Counted from the first letter of the stretch, positions 40,913 to 53,355 are shown. The stretch: 64,000 nucleotides of DNA from Centropus unirufus (GCA_013397695.1 VYZI01000843.1:69086-133085), one strand, 5' to 3'. The notes: generated from the sequence alone by a model not told the origin. Translations and numbers: made by a program.

Positions 40913-43900
40913 CTGTAAAAATGGGACACACAAGTGAAATGATGAAAGATTGACTGAAATAAAGTGTTACCAGAACGAACCACACACACGTCCTCTGCCT
41001 GAAATGTCAGCACAAACTGAAGAAGTGTTTGCATAAAATATTCCTGGGTGCACTTGAAAGCAGCAATGTGGGAGAGGAATTTTTAACTAGATGGTCAAAT
41101 TCCATACTTTGGCTTCACTTCTAAAGTGAAGTTCAACTAAATCAGCTCCACAAAAGGAGCTCATCTTTTGCAGTTTCAGCTTCAATTCTTTTTAATTAAC
41201 TGTATTTAGAGAGTAGCCACAAAAACTGTAAAAGACGAAACTAACACAGCCATATCATAAAAACCATCTCGCAGATACAGCTGAACTGACTTATTGCTTG
41301 AGAAGTTAAGTGAAATCTAACATACCAGACTTAGATCTGTACAACCCAAGGAACAACGATGTAAATTGTGTTAGGTGTAGTCATTGCAGTTTTGTAGAGA
41401 GACATTTCAGCAAGACCTGAGGTTTCAGAATAGGAGACGGTTTAAAAAAAATTCAAAAACAGAAATTCAAGAAGCCAGGAAAGCTTCTGTACTGATTTTT
41501 TTCTCCCTCTAGCTTGTAAAGGCTGAGGGAGGGTCTATTAATCAGCCTTTACAAGCACTCTGCTTTTTATGCTGAATGTAGTAACTAAATGCAGCATTTT
41601 ATGCTGGATGGACTTTTTCTTTCTGCATCTGAACACTGACAATCTATGAAGACAGAGGAATCTTCCAAACATTGTCAAGGTGAACAAAACATCACAGGAG
41701 CTTATGAGTCGGAATGGCACATTAGACCTGTTAGGCCTGCACTAAAACCATGCCTAAAGAACAATAAATGTGTAAGACAGCCCATGGCTGTTGAAACTCT
41801 TCATATAGGCAGCTTTGTATCTTATTTTACTATGTAAGACAGCTTCTTTGATTATTTGTTCTAGTAGTTGTGGTGAATTAAATTACTGAGTAGAACAACA
41901 TGAATCCAGTTGGTAAACACGATAGATCTATTAGGGACAGGAAGAAGAGCTACACAGAGAGAACTGACTGGATCCAAGAAGCCTAGACTAATGGAATCAA
42001 AGGAATGATAAAAGTCTCTAAAGAATGTCAGTGCAACTTTGATGACACAGTGCCATACAGAGATTCACAAGCTACTCACAAGACTGAGATGAATTCTCCA
42101 GTTTGGCAAGAAACAAGGTTATATAGCTTTCAGCCATCTGAATTCTTTGCAATGCTTTTATTCTCCTGGATTATTTTCCTGAAGAAAGCCTAGAGCCGAG
42201 TTCAGAGTTTACTAGTACACCACTGGTTCACCAGTTCACCACTATTAAAATATGGAAGAACACAACGGATCTGTCTGGTGATCCCTTCAGTGCGCACTGG
42301 CTGTGGAAGAGTTTGGGGCTTACAGCAAACCCACTTTTGTAATACAGCAAAAACATCTTAATGTTGTAAGGACAATGAAGCACTTCCAAAGACTGAAGCA
42401 ATCAGATTGCAGACACTGGAGACAAAGAATTAGCTTAATATAAGAGCAATAACATAATTTAAAGTGCCATTAAAAAAAACAACAAAGATTGATCATTCAA
42501 ACGTCAAGGAAGAGGAAAATAAAATTTAAGCCTTTTATGCAAGTCCCATACAGCCCTCAGTTACACACTCATGACACACAATTACTTGAGCTACTTTTGG
42601 ACCTCACGTTCTTCTTTGTGTTTCACTATCACAAGATACAGTGAGCCTTTATTAATTTACTGCATTCAAACAGACAGTTATACCCTGAGGTTTGGGGTTT
42701 TCTTTTTTCTTTTTTTAAATTACTATTCCCAAAACATCTTCTAATCTACTTGCAGTCTTGCTAAAGTGCAGCAGATAAAATTAGACAGTAAATTAGATTA
42801 TTTTGTGGAATCTACTACCAGAAAAGTCTCCGTAATTACTCTGCTATGTTTAACCTTTACGGAATTGAGCAAGTGTAATTCACTTACTACAAATCACTTG
42901 CAGTGCCTTGCAAACAATAATATGGAACAATTAAAAATATCTCCTATTCATATGAAGTATTAAGGACAAAACCTGCATGAGGATTATCTACGTGATCATA
43001 CAATTAAAGACTTATTTGAATGCATGCAGCAACAGCATAACATCAGTCCTGCACGTGCACCCTCAGCTTTGTGATCTCCTCTCTTTAGGAAACAATGAGC
43101 CATGCATCCATGTTGGTTTTACATGACAAAATTTTGCTAGATTCAAGAGACCCAAACCCCCATGAAGCTCACTGTACTTCCACAGCCTTCTTAAAACAGA
43201 ACATTATTGTTCAGGGTCCTTTCAGTTATTGGTTTTTCAGATTCACCGTCCTGCATAACATAGCATTTTAAGGGATTTGTGGTGCCTGCATTTGTGATTT
43301 GCTCCATGTAAGTGTCCAAACAGAAACCAGGACACACTCTGAACACACTGACCACACATGGAAAGGCTGCAAAGCAGCTCATCTGCAAAACTTGGGAGCC
43401 CATCTCCCAAGCTCCAAAAAAAAAAATCCATCCTGGCAGCCACCACACCTGAAACCTCAGTTCTCTACTTCAGAGTCAGCAAAAGAACAAGATTACTTCT
43501 GTGTTTGATAAAAAAAAGAAACAGACCATGCAGAGTAGGATCCTTGACCAGACAAGCAGTTATAAAAAAATCTATGTAAGACTCAAAATTGGCAAAATCT
43601 GGAAAACTATTTAACCTGTAATGGTTCTGTTACTGCCTTTTATGTCAGGTAAGAGTGACACTACGGTCAATGTCACCTCAGAGACATTTCTGAAGGATAG
43701 AAGCTGCCTTCAAATAGCTCCATCCTTCAGTGGCTGTCCCCATGTCCCTACACCTCTTTCAGTATTTTCTACTTCCGTGGCAGAGACATTACCGATCCCG
43801 ACTTCACAGAGGAAATCCAGCTGCAGAATTGAATGCCTGCTGCCATTCTTGAGCCACAGTCAGTAGAGGTGAGTTCCTAGAGTTTGGCAGGCCTACAGGC

Positions 43901-44876
43901 GGCATACCCTGTGCCACCAGATCAGGAAGCTTGCTTTGTAGGGTGAAGCTCTAGTGTGGAGCTACAAGCACTGGCAGAACAAAACTCAACCTATAACAGG
44001 GTTTATCTCTTCCTTTCTTTCCAAACAACACACTATTTGAAAAAATTAAAAAGATCATTAGCTGGACTGGTAAACCAACTCAAGGACGAGCTTACGTTCC
44101 AAGTCAGAATGACTTTCCCAGGGACAGGTTATTGGGCCAAGCTTCCAGCTCTGTGATTGTTTAATTCTGAAGCGGCAAACACAGCATGAAAAACCTCAGA
44201 GTAGCCCACCAATACCAGCCAACCATGTTCAGTACAGGGCACATGGATGAAGAAAGTGCACAGAGACCCTTTCTCCCCACAGACATCTCCTCTTCAGCTT
44301 CCTTGCGCCAAGACTCCCCAGGTCCTGGGGTGAACACAAGTACTTCAGAGGCTGCAATGGATGACTTTGTGTAGAACCAAAGTGGCAGCAGTCTATCATT
44401 TCTATTTCTTTACAATCTTAGGCTAACAAGTTCTGAAAGGATTTCTTGAAGTTCTAGCAGCTTTACTGAAGAGAAACTTTTTGCTGTTGCGTTCACTTCT
44501 CCATTCTCAATCGAGACTCAAAATTTCCTTCTCTTTCATTCAGATTAGTTTGGAAAATCTCTTGTCACAGCAAACTCATCTCACAATACATTGCATTACG
44601 GGCTGCCTGTTTGAACAAGTGCCAAGACTGCTATCATTAATGGTTACTCATATTTATACATTAATATAAACTGACTGCAACCTTAGACATGACAAATATT
44701 CCATTGAAATTAAACACCTTCCCTTTTTCAGGTCTTATAACAAAAATTCATTCCAGTCCTCCACCACTCTCAATCCACAAAAACAATCTATTTTTCCTAT
44801 AAATACAGGTTCTTATGCGTATTCACCTTAGCAATGATGCATGAAAGGAAAATATGTAAATTTGTATTAGATTAAT

Positions 44877-45367
44877 TGTGCTCCGTTCTGGAGTCCTCAG
44901 CACAGGAATTACATAGATCTGTTGAACCGAGTCCAGAGGAGGACACAAATATGATTCAAGAGCTGGAGTACCTACCATATGAGGACAAGCTGAGAGAATT
45001 GGACTTGCTCAGCCTGGAGAAGAGAAGGCTCTGGGGAGATTTGAGAGCAGCTTCCAGTACTGAAAGGGGCTCCAGTAAAGCTGGGGAGGGGCTCTTGATC
45101 AGGGAGTTCAGGGGTAGGATGAGGGGAGCAGTTTTAAACTGGAAGAGGTGAGATCTTAGGAAGAAATTCTTCCCTGTGAGGGTGGGGAGGCCCTGGTCCA
45201 GGTTGCTCAGAACCTGCCCTACCCCTGAAGGTGTTCAAAGCCAGGTTGGATGGGGCGTGGGGCACCCTGATCCAGTGGAAAGTGACTCTGCCCATGGCAG
45301 AGGGGTTGGAACTGGATGGGCTTTGAGGTCTCTTCCAATCCAAGCCATTCTATGATTCTGTCATTCT
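44877..45367 (+). mobile_element. CR1 LINE 3' fragment
   Basis: The plus-strand copy of about 490 bases starts near GCTCCGTTCTGGAGTCCTCA and includes GACTTGCTCAGCCTGGAGAA, GAAGAAATTCTTCCCTGTGA, GGTTGGATGGGGCGTGGGGC and GGGGTTGGAACTGGATGGGC. It ends in CATTCTATGATTCTGTCATTC. It is the longest plus-oriented copy with an intact 3' end and is antisense to NEO1. Confidence 0.94.
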
Positions 45368-47515
45368 AATTGCCACAATTAAAAAGACAGAAGTAAAAAA
45401 AGGGTTGGGTGCTTAAAGCACGTCACAAGGAGTAAAAGTTAGGGACATATCTGCCCATGCTCTCTTGACTTTTGCTTCCTCTAACTCCCTGCGTATACAC
45501 ACACAAACATGTATCAATACACACAGATGTTAATGTCTATAGCGTGTGTGTAAACAAACTCTACGGTTTAAGAGCTTTTCCCAGGCAGAAGGCACAGCAA
45601 AACCTGCTCAGATGAAAAGGATCAGATTTTTCTTGGGATAAATAAAAGCCATTCTAACAAGCCTTCTCTTGATATCAAAAGGGGATTTTAATATAAATTA
45701 AATGTGATTCAATTTGTCATTAGATTAAGAGAACATGCATAACAAGCTAAGGACCTATTTTGCAGCTGTCTCACTGCAGGCTTTATTCCAACAAAGACCC
45801 TTAATTTTTAATTGTAGAGACTTTGCAGTTTTTCTATTCAAAAGAGTAATGAGAAAGCTGTCCAGGTAACTGGAGTTTCAGAACATTTTATTATCTACTG
45901 TCAGGATCTCTTCTCTGTTAACCCGCAGTCAGAAGGAACAGACTGTGGAGTTTTTGCTCAGTGTGACCTCTTCATTGAACTATATTATAAGCGTACTCCT
46001 ATGGGGCAGGGGGAGAGGGATGGAAATCACATTTTCGCCTTCACCTACTTTAAAAATCAACTCTAATTAGCACACTTCACTGTAAGGGAAAAAAGAAAGC
46101 TGAGCCTTGTGACAAGAAAAAAAAATTAAATGTATTTACAAATCCATTTCCTCAGGACAGCAAGGTGATGTCAACCAAACCAGAATAGTTCTGTAGCACA
46201 CTGTCAAAAGAAATACAATTTTCCATGCGCAAAACCCTTACTTACTCCCTTTTTGTTCTATTCTTTGAGCAGAATAGAACACTTATTTCAAATGGAAGAG
46301 GAATGTTTCCTTGTTTTTTGAACTTCATCCTCCTCAGTGAGCACAAAGCCAGAGGATGGGACAGCCAGCAGATGCCAAGAACAGATGGGTGACTGCAGAA
46401 CTGAGTTTGGGGAACGACTGTCCTTGGGCTTGGCTGAGAACATGCAGAACTCATCTGCTGCAGGAATAGAGGCGTGGAAATCATGTCTGGAAAAACAGAG
46501 AGTCCCGAGACTCCTGCCTTACCACCCAGCATCCAGGGGATAATGGAAAGATGCCAAAGGAAAAGCAGCTTAAAACGAATTGCTGGTGAGAGCAGAGAAT
46601 GTGCTGCTCTGACTGCCCACACCGACAACCAGACACTGCTCACAGGGATTTGTGCAGGCAGGAAAAGCCAACCTGGATCTGTTTTTGTAAAAAAAGGACA
46701 TTGTATTAAAACCTAATGCTAAATTTTCTGAAATAACAGGTCATACATGCATGGTTCAAAATGTGCACATGTGAAAAATCAAATATGTTTACTAATGCTA
46801 TGCCTCAGCTCTCCAATAAAATTTCTCACTTTGAATTTTGAAAAGAGGAACACATTTGTGAAGCCCTCAGAAGTTACCAGGACAACCTCCACAGAAAAGC
46901 ACACAAGGGAATTAACAGCACTGTATTCAGAGGAGGATTTGAAAATTTGGGCTCCACAGCAAAAATGATTAAACAATAAAAAGTAGAGCTCGAGTAAGTG
47001 AGCTTTAACCTTCTTGTGCACTAATGTGATACAACCTATAGAAGGATGGAGCTGGAGGGGCAGCAAAAAACTGTAAGATAAGAAGTGACATCAATTTAAA
47101 TACAAGGAAAACAAATCCAACTCTTACCAGGCACATTCATTCTGACATTTCATCACAGTTGATCATGCAGCTCTAATGAGTCCTATTTATGAAAAAATGA
47201 ATCTAAATCCAGTGCCATCAGATTGACATCAACACAATTTTGCCGTGCCAGTAAAACTGTTAGTCATTACCCACAGGAGCTTGCATTTTCCAGTTAAAGA
47301 CAGCTAAAATTACAAGTCCCTGGATTTTTTCTCATTTCAGAATTGACAAAAGAGATCTGTTACTATCCCTAGTACCATAGAGAGTTGCCTATTTCTTTAG
47401 CCATCCGCTGCATCAGCCAGGTCACAATATAACTTCACCCCTTGGTATTTCATGATTAACCTGTTTCTACATTAATCTCACCACCAACTCTGAGGGACAC
47501 TGAGCACATTGTCAC

Positions 47516-48305
47516 CATAGAATCATCAGGTTGGAAAAGACCTCTGAGATCAAGTCCAACCGTGAATCTTCGTATCTTGCACAGGTAATCCACCATGAAA
47601 CCATATCCTCAGGCACCTCATCTACCTGTCTTTTAAATACCTCTAGGGACGGTAACTCAGCCACCTCCCTGGGCAGCCTCTGACAGAGTCAGACGACCCT
47701 TTCGGTGAAGAAATTTTTCCTAATGTCCAATCTGAATCTGCCCTGGCACAGCTTGAGGCCATTGCGCCTTGTCCTATCACCTGTCACTTGGGAGAAGAGA
47801 CCAGCACCCACCTCTCTACAGCCTCCTTTCAGGTAGTGGTTAGGCAGCAATAAGGCCTCCCCTCAGCCTCCTCTTTTCCAGGCTAAAGAACTCCAGCTCC
47901 CTCAGCCACTCCTTATAAGACTTGCTCTCCACCCCCTTCACCAGCTTCGTCACTCTTCTCTGGATGTGCTCTGAAGCCTCAACATCCTTCTTGGAGTGAG
48001 GGGCCCAGATTCAAGGTGCAGCCTCAACAGTGCCAAGTATAGAGCAGAAACACCTCCCTGGAACTGCTGGCCACGCTATTTCTGATATAGGCCAAAATGC
48101 CATTAGCCTTCTTGGCCACCTGGGCACACTGCTGGCTCCTGTTGTTGGCTGTCAACCAACAGCCCCAGGTCCTTCTCCTCCAGACACCTGTCCAGCCACT
48201 CTTCTCCAAGCCTGTAGTGCTGCACAGTGCCGTTGTGTCCCAAGCAGACGGCTCAGCGTTTGGCCTTGTTAAACCTCATTTGGCCTTGTTAAACCACATC
48301 CCACA
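47516..48305 (-). mobile_element. CR1 LINE, about 790 bases, 5'-truncated
   Basis: The reverse-complement CR1 begins at the 3' terminus CATAGAATCATCAGGTTGGA and continues through CCACCTCCCTGGGCAGCCTC, GTGAAGAAATTTTTCCTAAT, CCTCCCCTCAGCCTCCTCTT, CCATTAGCCTTCTTGGCCAC and CCAACAGCCCCAGGTCCTTC. It has the same sense as NEO1 and is the longest recognisable CR1 here apart from the ancient ones. Near its left-hand 5' end it carries a 20-base tandem duplication (48261-48300). Confidence 0.94.
48261..48300. repeat. 20-base tandem duplication inside CR1
   Basis: Two near-identical 20-base units begin TGGCCTTGTTAAACCTCATT (48261) and TGGCCTTGTTAAACCACATC (48281). They lie in the minus-oriented CR1, just before its junction with the inverted copy. 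Confidence 0.9.
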
Positions 48306-48307
48306 TG

Positions 48308-48562
48308 CACTAGGATGAGAGGAAATGGCCTCAAGTTACATCACAGGAAGTTTAGATTGGATATGAGGAAAAATTTCTTCATGGAAAGAGTGATGAAACA
48401 TTGCAAGAGGCTGTCCAGGGCAGTGGTAGAGTCTCCATCCCTGGAGTGGTAAAAAGGCGGCTGTGGCACTTCGGGACATGGTTTAGTATGCACAGTGGGG
48501 CTGGGCTGACAGTTGGACTGGATGAGCTTAGAGAGCTTTCCCAGCCTCAATGATTCCATGAC
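48308..48562 (+). mobile_element. CR1 LINE 3' fragment, inverted against its neighbour
   Basis: The plus-strand CR1 3' region starts with ACTAGGATGAGAGGAAATGG and includes GAAAAATTTCTTCATGGAAA, GAGGCTGTCCAGGGCAGTGG and CATCCCTGGAGTGGTAAAAA. It ends TCAATGATTCCATGACTCA. It abuts the minus-oriented CR1 at 47516-48305 with almost no spacer, so the two truncated 5' ends meet. Confidence 0.92.
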
Positions 48563-49228
48563 TCAAGTATCTGTGTGTAGTTTGCTTCTATTATGTTCAT
48601 TAGACGGACATAAATTCTTCTGATAACATTTGTTCTGTTCTCTTATAAACATTAGTGAATGAACACACCAGGAGTGGCAACATATAACAGAACAGCTGTC
48701 ACTTAATGAATTCTTGAAAGTCGACCGTTTTTTAAATCATGCCTACCATTTTAATATTCTGTTTTAATGAGAAATCATGCTTTAAATACTTACTTTTAAA
48801 TTCTTATGGATCATTTAGATACATAGTGGACATTTACATTGCAGTAAGAGTAATGAGAGTCCAGGCCTGTCAAACATAACACGCTAACACAAAGTCATCT
48901 TAGCTTTTCTGCAGTGCCCTTATTCCCTTAATTGCTTCTTTTACTCCTACAGCAATCTAAAAGTAATATATTCTTAATAAACTTCCTGCTTCAGGTAAGA
49001 TTTCTTGGTTTCAGTATCTGTGAAAAAAGTCCTATGAGATTGTTCCACAAACCCAATGAATCTCTCTTGTCATAACACCCAGCACAGAACCCCTCCAGCA
49101 TTGGCAAACTTTTTCTCTTCTCCTGATTTAAAATTTACGCTGAAGGAGAATTGTGCGCTCATCTGAAATTATAACTGTGGCTGGATTCCTACCAGTATAT
49201 AAAGACACAAATGTTAGATGTTACTCAC

Positions 49229-49382
49229 CTGTCTGTGATAAGTTCCTCTTCATTTCTTGTCCACCTGATATACGGAGCTGGAAATCCTACAGCAACACAT
49301 GGGAAGATCACACTCTGCCCTGTGACTCTGGTAAGTGAAGAGGGCTGTCGCACAAACTTCAAGCTCTGTGCCACCTCGGGAT
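49229..49382 (-). CDS. NEO1: Neogenin exon encoding first half of Ig domain 3
   Basis: This minus-strand exon follows the Ig2 exon across a 3.7-kb intron. It begins after ATGTCTGCAG (AG at 49384-49383) and ends before a strong GTGAGT donor (GT at 49228-49227). It is 154 bases, entering in phase 1 (split codon G/AT, Asp) and leaving in phase 2 (AG/C, Ser), and it holds 50 whole codons. The peptide opens DPEVAQSLKF and continues through VTGQSV. It carries the B-strand cysteine in IFPCVAVG (residue 29) and the core tryptophan in IRWTRNEEE (41), the expected first half of an Ig fold. The partner cysteine lies in the next exon (40776-40912). Neogenin-type motifs are RPSS-like RQPSS, VTGQS and PAPxxRW. 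The frame stays open upstream into the intron, so the exact start rests on the acceptor and on phase agreement with the Ig2 exon. Confidence 0.95.
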
Positions 49383-52300
49383 CTGCAGACATTTTGTACA
49401 CAAGTACATTATCAGGGGCAGAATCAAAGACAAACATATTACAAAGAAGAAATGAAAGCTTTAATTTCTTCCCTGCACACCTTCATAGGGCTGAATTACT
49501 GCCCAACCCACAGAAACCTGGCTCTGTGAGACTCTCCTCCAGCCTCCCACCCAAACAGCTCTCTACCATCACCTTCAGACACGCACTGTGACCTCCCACT
49601 GCTGGGATTCTGACTCCTCAGACCTCCTGGGAAATCATTCCAGCTAAAAACTGCAGCCCTGATCCAGGAGCCCTCCCCAGCCCACAAGGACATAGTACGG
49701 AAAGGCACAGGTTTTCCTTTGGTCAACCAACCTTGGCAATCCCCCAACTCCACTGGGCAGCTGCCCCAGAAAGTGCTCCTAAACAGTAGGAAACAAAATT
49801 ACTGCTGCAGGAAGTCAGCCTTGAGCAAAACATAATAACAAGGTGATTTGCCCTCCAAAGTAACAGAGGATTGATACAAAAACTACACTCCAACATGGTT
49901 TTCCATCCTTACAGAAATCATGAATCCTCTAAATTTATTTTGGTTTGAATAAGGCTGGAAAGGGGGTTATTTCTTTTTTTTTCTCCTCCCTTAAGAACAA
50001 AGTGCCTGTTTACTCAGCCTTTCACCACAGGAAAGGGCCAGTTTGTGTTTGAGAACTGAACACAGACACCCCACCACAGGCTGCCCAGGATCTACCCTGA
50101 ACTGAGGCTCCACAAATACATATCCAGAACAAAACGCTATTTTTCTACTTAACTAAAAATATCCAGGACTTTTCCTAAGGTTACATTTTGAGAAGGTTCC
50201 AAAATCAGTCTTAGCCAGAACTGTAACCAGGTCATCACGGCTCCAGTAAAACCTGTACAGTTCATTCCCATTGCCTCTGCAGTAACTGCAGCAGTGTCTT
50301 GCCTCATAATTAGAGTTTCTACAAACCAGCAACAGCATTTCTACTGTGTTGGTTATCACAACTTTTTCTGCCAACTGCTCAACCCCCAGCCTTTGCAGCA
50401 ATAATTGGTGGGCTCAGATGGGTACCCACCAGTTTGATGGGAAGCTCTAGAAGAGGATAAATTACTTTTGGCCCCTCAAAACGGGGACAGACTACTCTGC
50501 ACCTGAACTACTTCTACTCACCGAAGCCCACTCTGCCTATCACACATTGCGACATGCTCGTGAGAGTTTAGTGTTCCTCAGCTCAAAGTGCTAAAAACAC
50601 CAGCAGCACCAAGCTAGGGGCACAGATGTGCTTCAAGGCACAAGAAGATGAGGTTGCCAGGGTACTATAGAGAACCAAGCCTGACGAAAATCCTGTTTGA
50701 GATCAGTTCTGGACAGACAGAGCCAGACATGGAGTGATGCAGGACTGTATCAGCTGTCTCGGGCCCACACACAGCATCACAGCAGCCCTGCCCACATTCC
50801 CTATCACAAGGAACTAGTCTGCTTGCTTCAGAAATAAGAGATGTGTGAACAGGCAGGCAACGCAGTGAGAGTGACCTGGAGGGGCACGTGAAGCAAGCCG
50901 AGTTGCAAAAAATTAATATAACAGATTGCTAGCAAGCAACCATCGTGACAGGGAGAGGACTCTGAGGGATTCACTGGAGACAGACCTCATTAGTGGTCCA
51001 AGCTCACAAAAATTAGTTTTTCCTCAGATTAGTGGGAACATGATTAAAAAAATGAAGTTATTTTTTCCCTTGCATTCTGATATTGGAAAGCACCTGCTAT
51101 CAAGCAGCTGTGCTCTGAAATGCATCCTCCCACTTGCTTGGCAGCAGATGAGCGGCAGACTGAATGCTCTGAGGACTCAGTATCCAAAAGAGTGCAACAC
51201 TGTCTGTGGATGCACATCCGTGCAATGCCAGCACACGATGGGTGAATTTCAAAGCTTCAGAAGCAGAGCAGCAGGGTCACTGTCAGGCACACACAAGATA
51301 ATGGTTTAAAACGGGAATAAAGTGAATGAAGAACAGATTAATTCAAATCCTCCTTTCACATACATCTCGGAGCAAGCAATCAATTACAGGGCCACTCAAG
51401 ATTCCCAGAGATTTCCATGCAACAGTTTAATCCCACTTCAAAAACTGCCTGCTGGGAGGGATTGCACAAGACTTCCCTATCAACACTTGCAGATTCATGA
51501 CCAAGCAAGGAAACAGCACTATTTGTGTTCCCTAACAAAGTGATATTTAATGACTTTCAGCAAAACATTACAAAAGCAAGTAAACTATAGTTGGAGCCAA
51601 AAGGACTCACATGATCAACACACTATGCAATTTTATCAGGAAACCTTCAATTGCCAAAAATCAGACAAGTCTGAAGTGCTCATTGGAGCAGCTACAGGAA
51701 CAGGAAGGCAAAACAAATTAAAATAATTCAATTAAGCATCTTTCCAAAAGCGCTTCTCTTCATAGACTGTACCCTTTGCTGAAGCAGAGACAAGTCTTTC
51801 TTTTTAGAAAGGCCAAAGAACTTCCTGACACAAATTCTTAATGACCCAAATTAATCGAACACAATTCACTTCCAAAGACTAGCAAACACTTTAATTTTAA
51901 GATGGATGCTGCACTTGTGGAACTGGGGTACTTTAAATCCCATTTTAGCATTTTAAGTAGATAAGTGACATAGTCATTAGAAACAGAAGGGGCCTCTGCA
52001 AATGTCTCATGTAGCCACCTGCTGCCAACCAGGATACTGCCCAACCTAGCCCTGCAGCCCTCCCTGACACTTCCCAAGCAGTAAAAACTGAATCAGAATT
52101 CCAGCAAGATGACTAATTCTGAAGAGAGAGCACAAAGTTCTGGAAGGAATTAAGAAGAGCTCTACCAAACAGCCCACATTTCCCTAGTTTGGGAAACTAC
52201 AATCCATATTCCAGACTTTTCTTGGTCAGGTTTCAAACCTTTGTGATAGAACACGTGGTGACAGACGGCTCTGTACAACGGGGTCAGTCCAAACAGAACA

Positions 52301-53079
52301 CATGAAATGCAGTAACACTTTGCATCAGCACTGGGCTTCTGTTCTTATGAAACATCTGCAGATTTCATCACAATAGGTATGACAAAACCTTTCAAAATCA
52401 AAGGTCAGCCTTCCTTCCTGGGCTCTGGAGCCTTCCCAGAAGAGTTCTTAAAGAGCTTAAAGTATCAGACCTTCCTAAATACTGGGACAATTAGAAGTGC
52501 CTCAGCTTACACATCCCAAGAGTGAGGCACTAAGCAACAATTTCTTTTGGATATCTCAACAGTGTTTTAAACACATCATTCCAGCTTGAGAAACTCAGAA
52601 ATCCCCAGATGTTTATACTCAAAGAAACAGTCAATTCCTTCTTTGTAACAGATCACATTGGAAGTGTATTACTAGTGACTTTTTTAAAGAATTCTTTCCC
52701 CAAAAGGCCACAAAAACTAAACCATTAAGCACAGCACAACAGTTTGTGCAGGCCTCCAACCTCATCTCCAACCACCATGAGCTGAGGATAACTGATTTTG
52801 TCTTTGATTCCCTGCTGCAGAATCGCGGCTAGCTTTCCCAAAGCCCAAATCCTCTACCTTAGTGCCTACATGCATTTTAAACTACATAGAAAAAAAACCC
52901 AAAACAAAACAAAAAATCCCAGTTTCCACAACTCACATTAGACTTAAAATACACAGATTCCACAGCACAGATTGTCACATGCCCCCCTTTGTGAGTGTTT
53001 TCAGAAGGTTTTTTTTTCTCCCCCATCACTTGATTAAAGTTTTAATTACAATTTTTTTAAAAAGAAAACCAATCAATAC
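49383..53079 (-). other. NEO1: NEO1 3.7-kb intron between Ig2 and Ig3
   Basis: This is a complete phase-1 intron of 3,697 bases. I recognise no CR1 or other repeat in it. The donor GTATTG is weak, while the acceptor TGTCTGCAG is ordinary. The open frames are short and show no domains. Confidence 0.88.
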
Positions 53080-53355
53080 CTGGAAGAATTTTGAGCTCTG
53101 CTTCATCACTGTATTTGGGGGTCCCACTGCTTTCAATGATGCAGTGGTAGAGTCCTCTGTCCCCATCGGTAACGTTGCTAATTATCAGAGCTCCACTTGG
53201 CAGTTTAAACACCCGGTCATCCAGAAAGACTGGCTGGCGATCCTGCTCCCACCTCACAAATGGTGCAAGGTCCACATTGACTTCACAGTTAAGGACTGCG
53301 CTGCTTCCTTTCGAGACAGAGGATGATTCAGGCTGAGTAGTGAACCTGGGGAGAC
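53080..53355 (-). CDS. NEO1: Neogenin exon encoding Ig domain 2 (partial gene)
   Basis: Neogenin is a single-pass receptor for netrins and RGM proteins, and this exon supplies its second extracellular Ig domain. Read on the minus strand, the exon starts after a pyrimidine-rich acceptor (TACTCTTTGCAG, AG at 53357-53356) and ends before GT at 53079-53078. It is 276 bases, phase 1 at both ends, with 91 whole codons. Visible landmarks are the opening GLPRFTTQPE, the B-strand cysteine in LNCEV (exon residue 24), the core tryptophan in FVRWEQ (36), the F-strand cysteine in GLYHC (72) and an N-glycosylation site NVT (61-63). The stretches PFVRWEQ, LDDR, KLPSG and SDEAELK match remembered neogenin Ig2 much better than DCC. 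A complete Ig domain in one symmetric exon is usual for this family. The donor GTATTG is weak. The preceding Ig1 exon was not found in the 10.6 kb upstream. Confidence 0.96.

Larger units (their letters stand above)
40913..49228 (-). other. NEO1: NEO1 8.3-kb intron splitting Ig3
   Basis: This is a complete 8,316-base intron with a GTGAGT donor and a TTTTTACAG acceptor, phase 2. It contains CR1 copies at about 44877-45367, 47516-48305 and 48308-48562, the last two head to head. An A/T-rich unique stretch at 45690-45850 stands out. I see no gene inside it. Confidence 0.88.

Noticed and set aside
52862..53326. 154-codon plus-strand open frame
   Set aside because: It is largely the opposite-strand shadow of the NEO1 Ig2 exon.
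10642..53355. Assignment of the Ig exons to DCC instead of NEO1
   Set aside because: DCC differs at Ig2 (it lacks the PFVRWEQ and LDDR pattern) and Ig3 (it lacks LLAGG and EAQAELTVQ). The exons follow NEO1 at these points.
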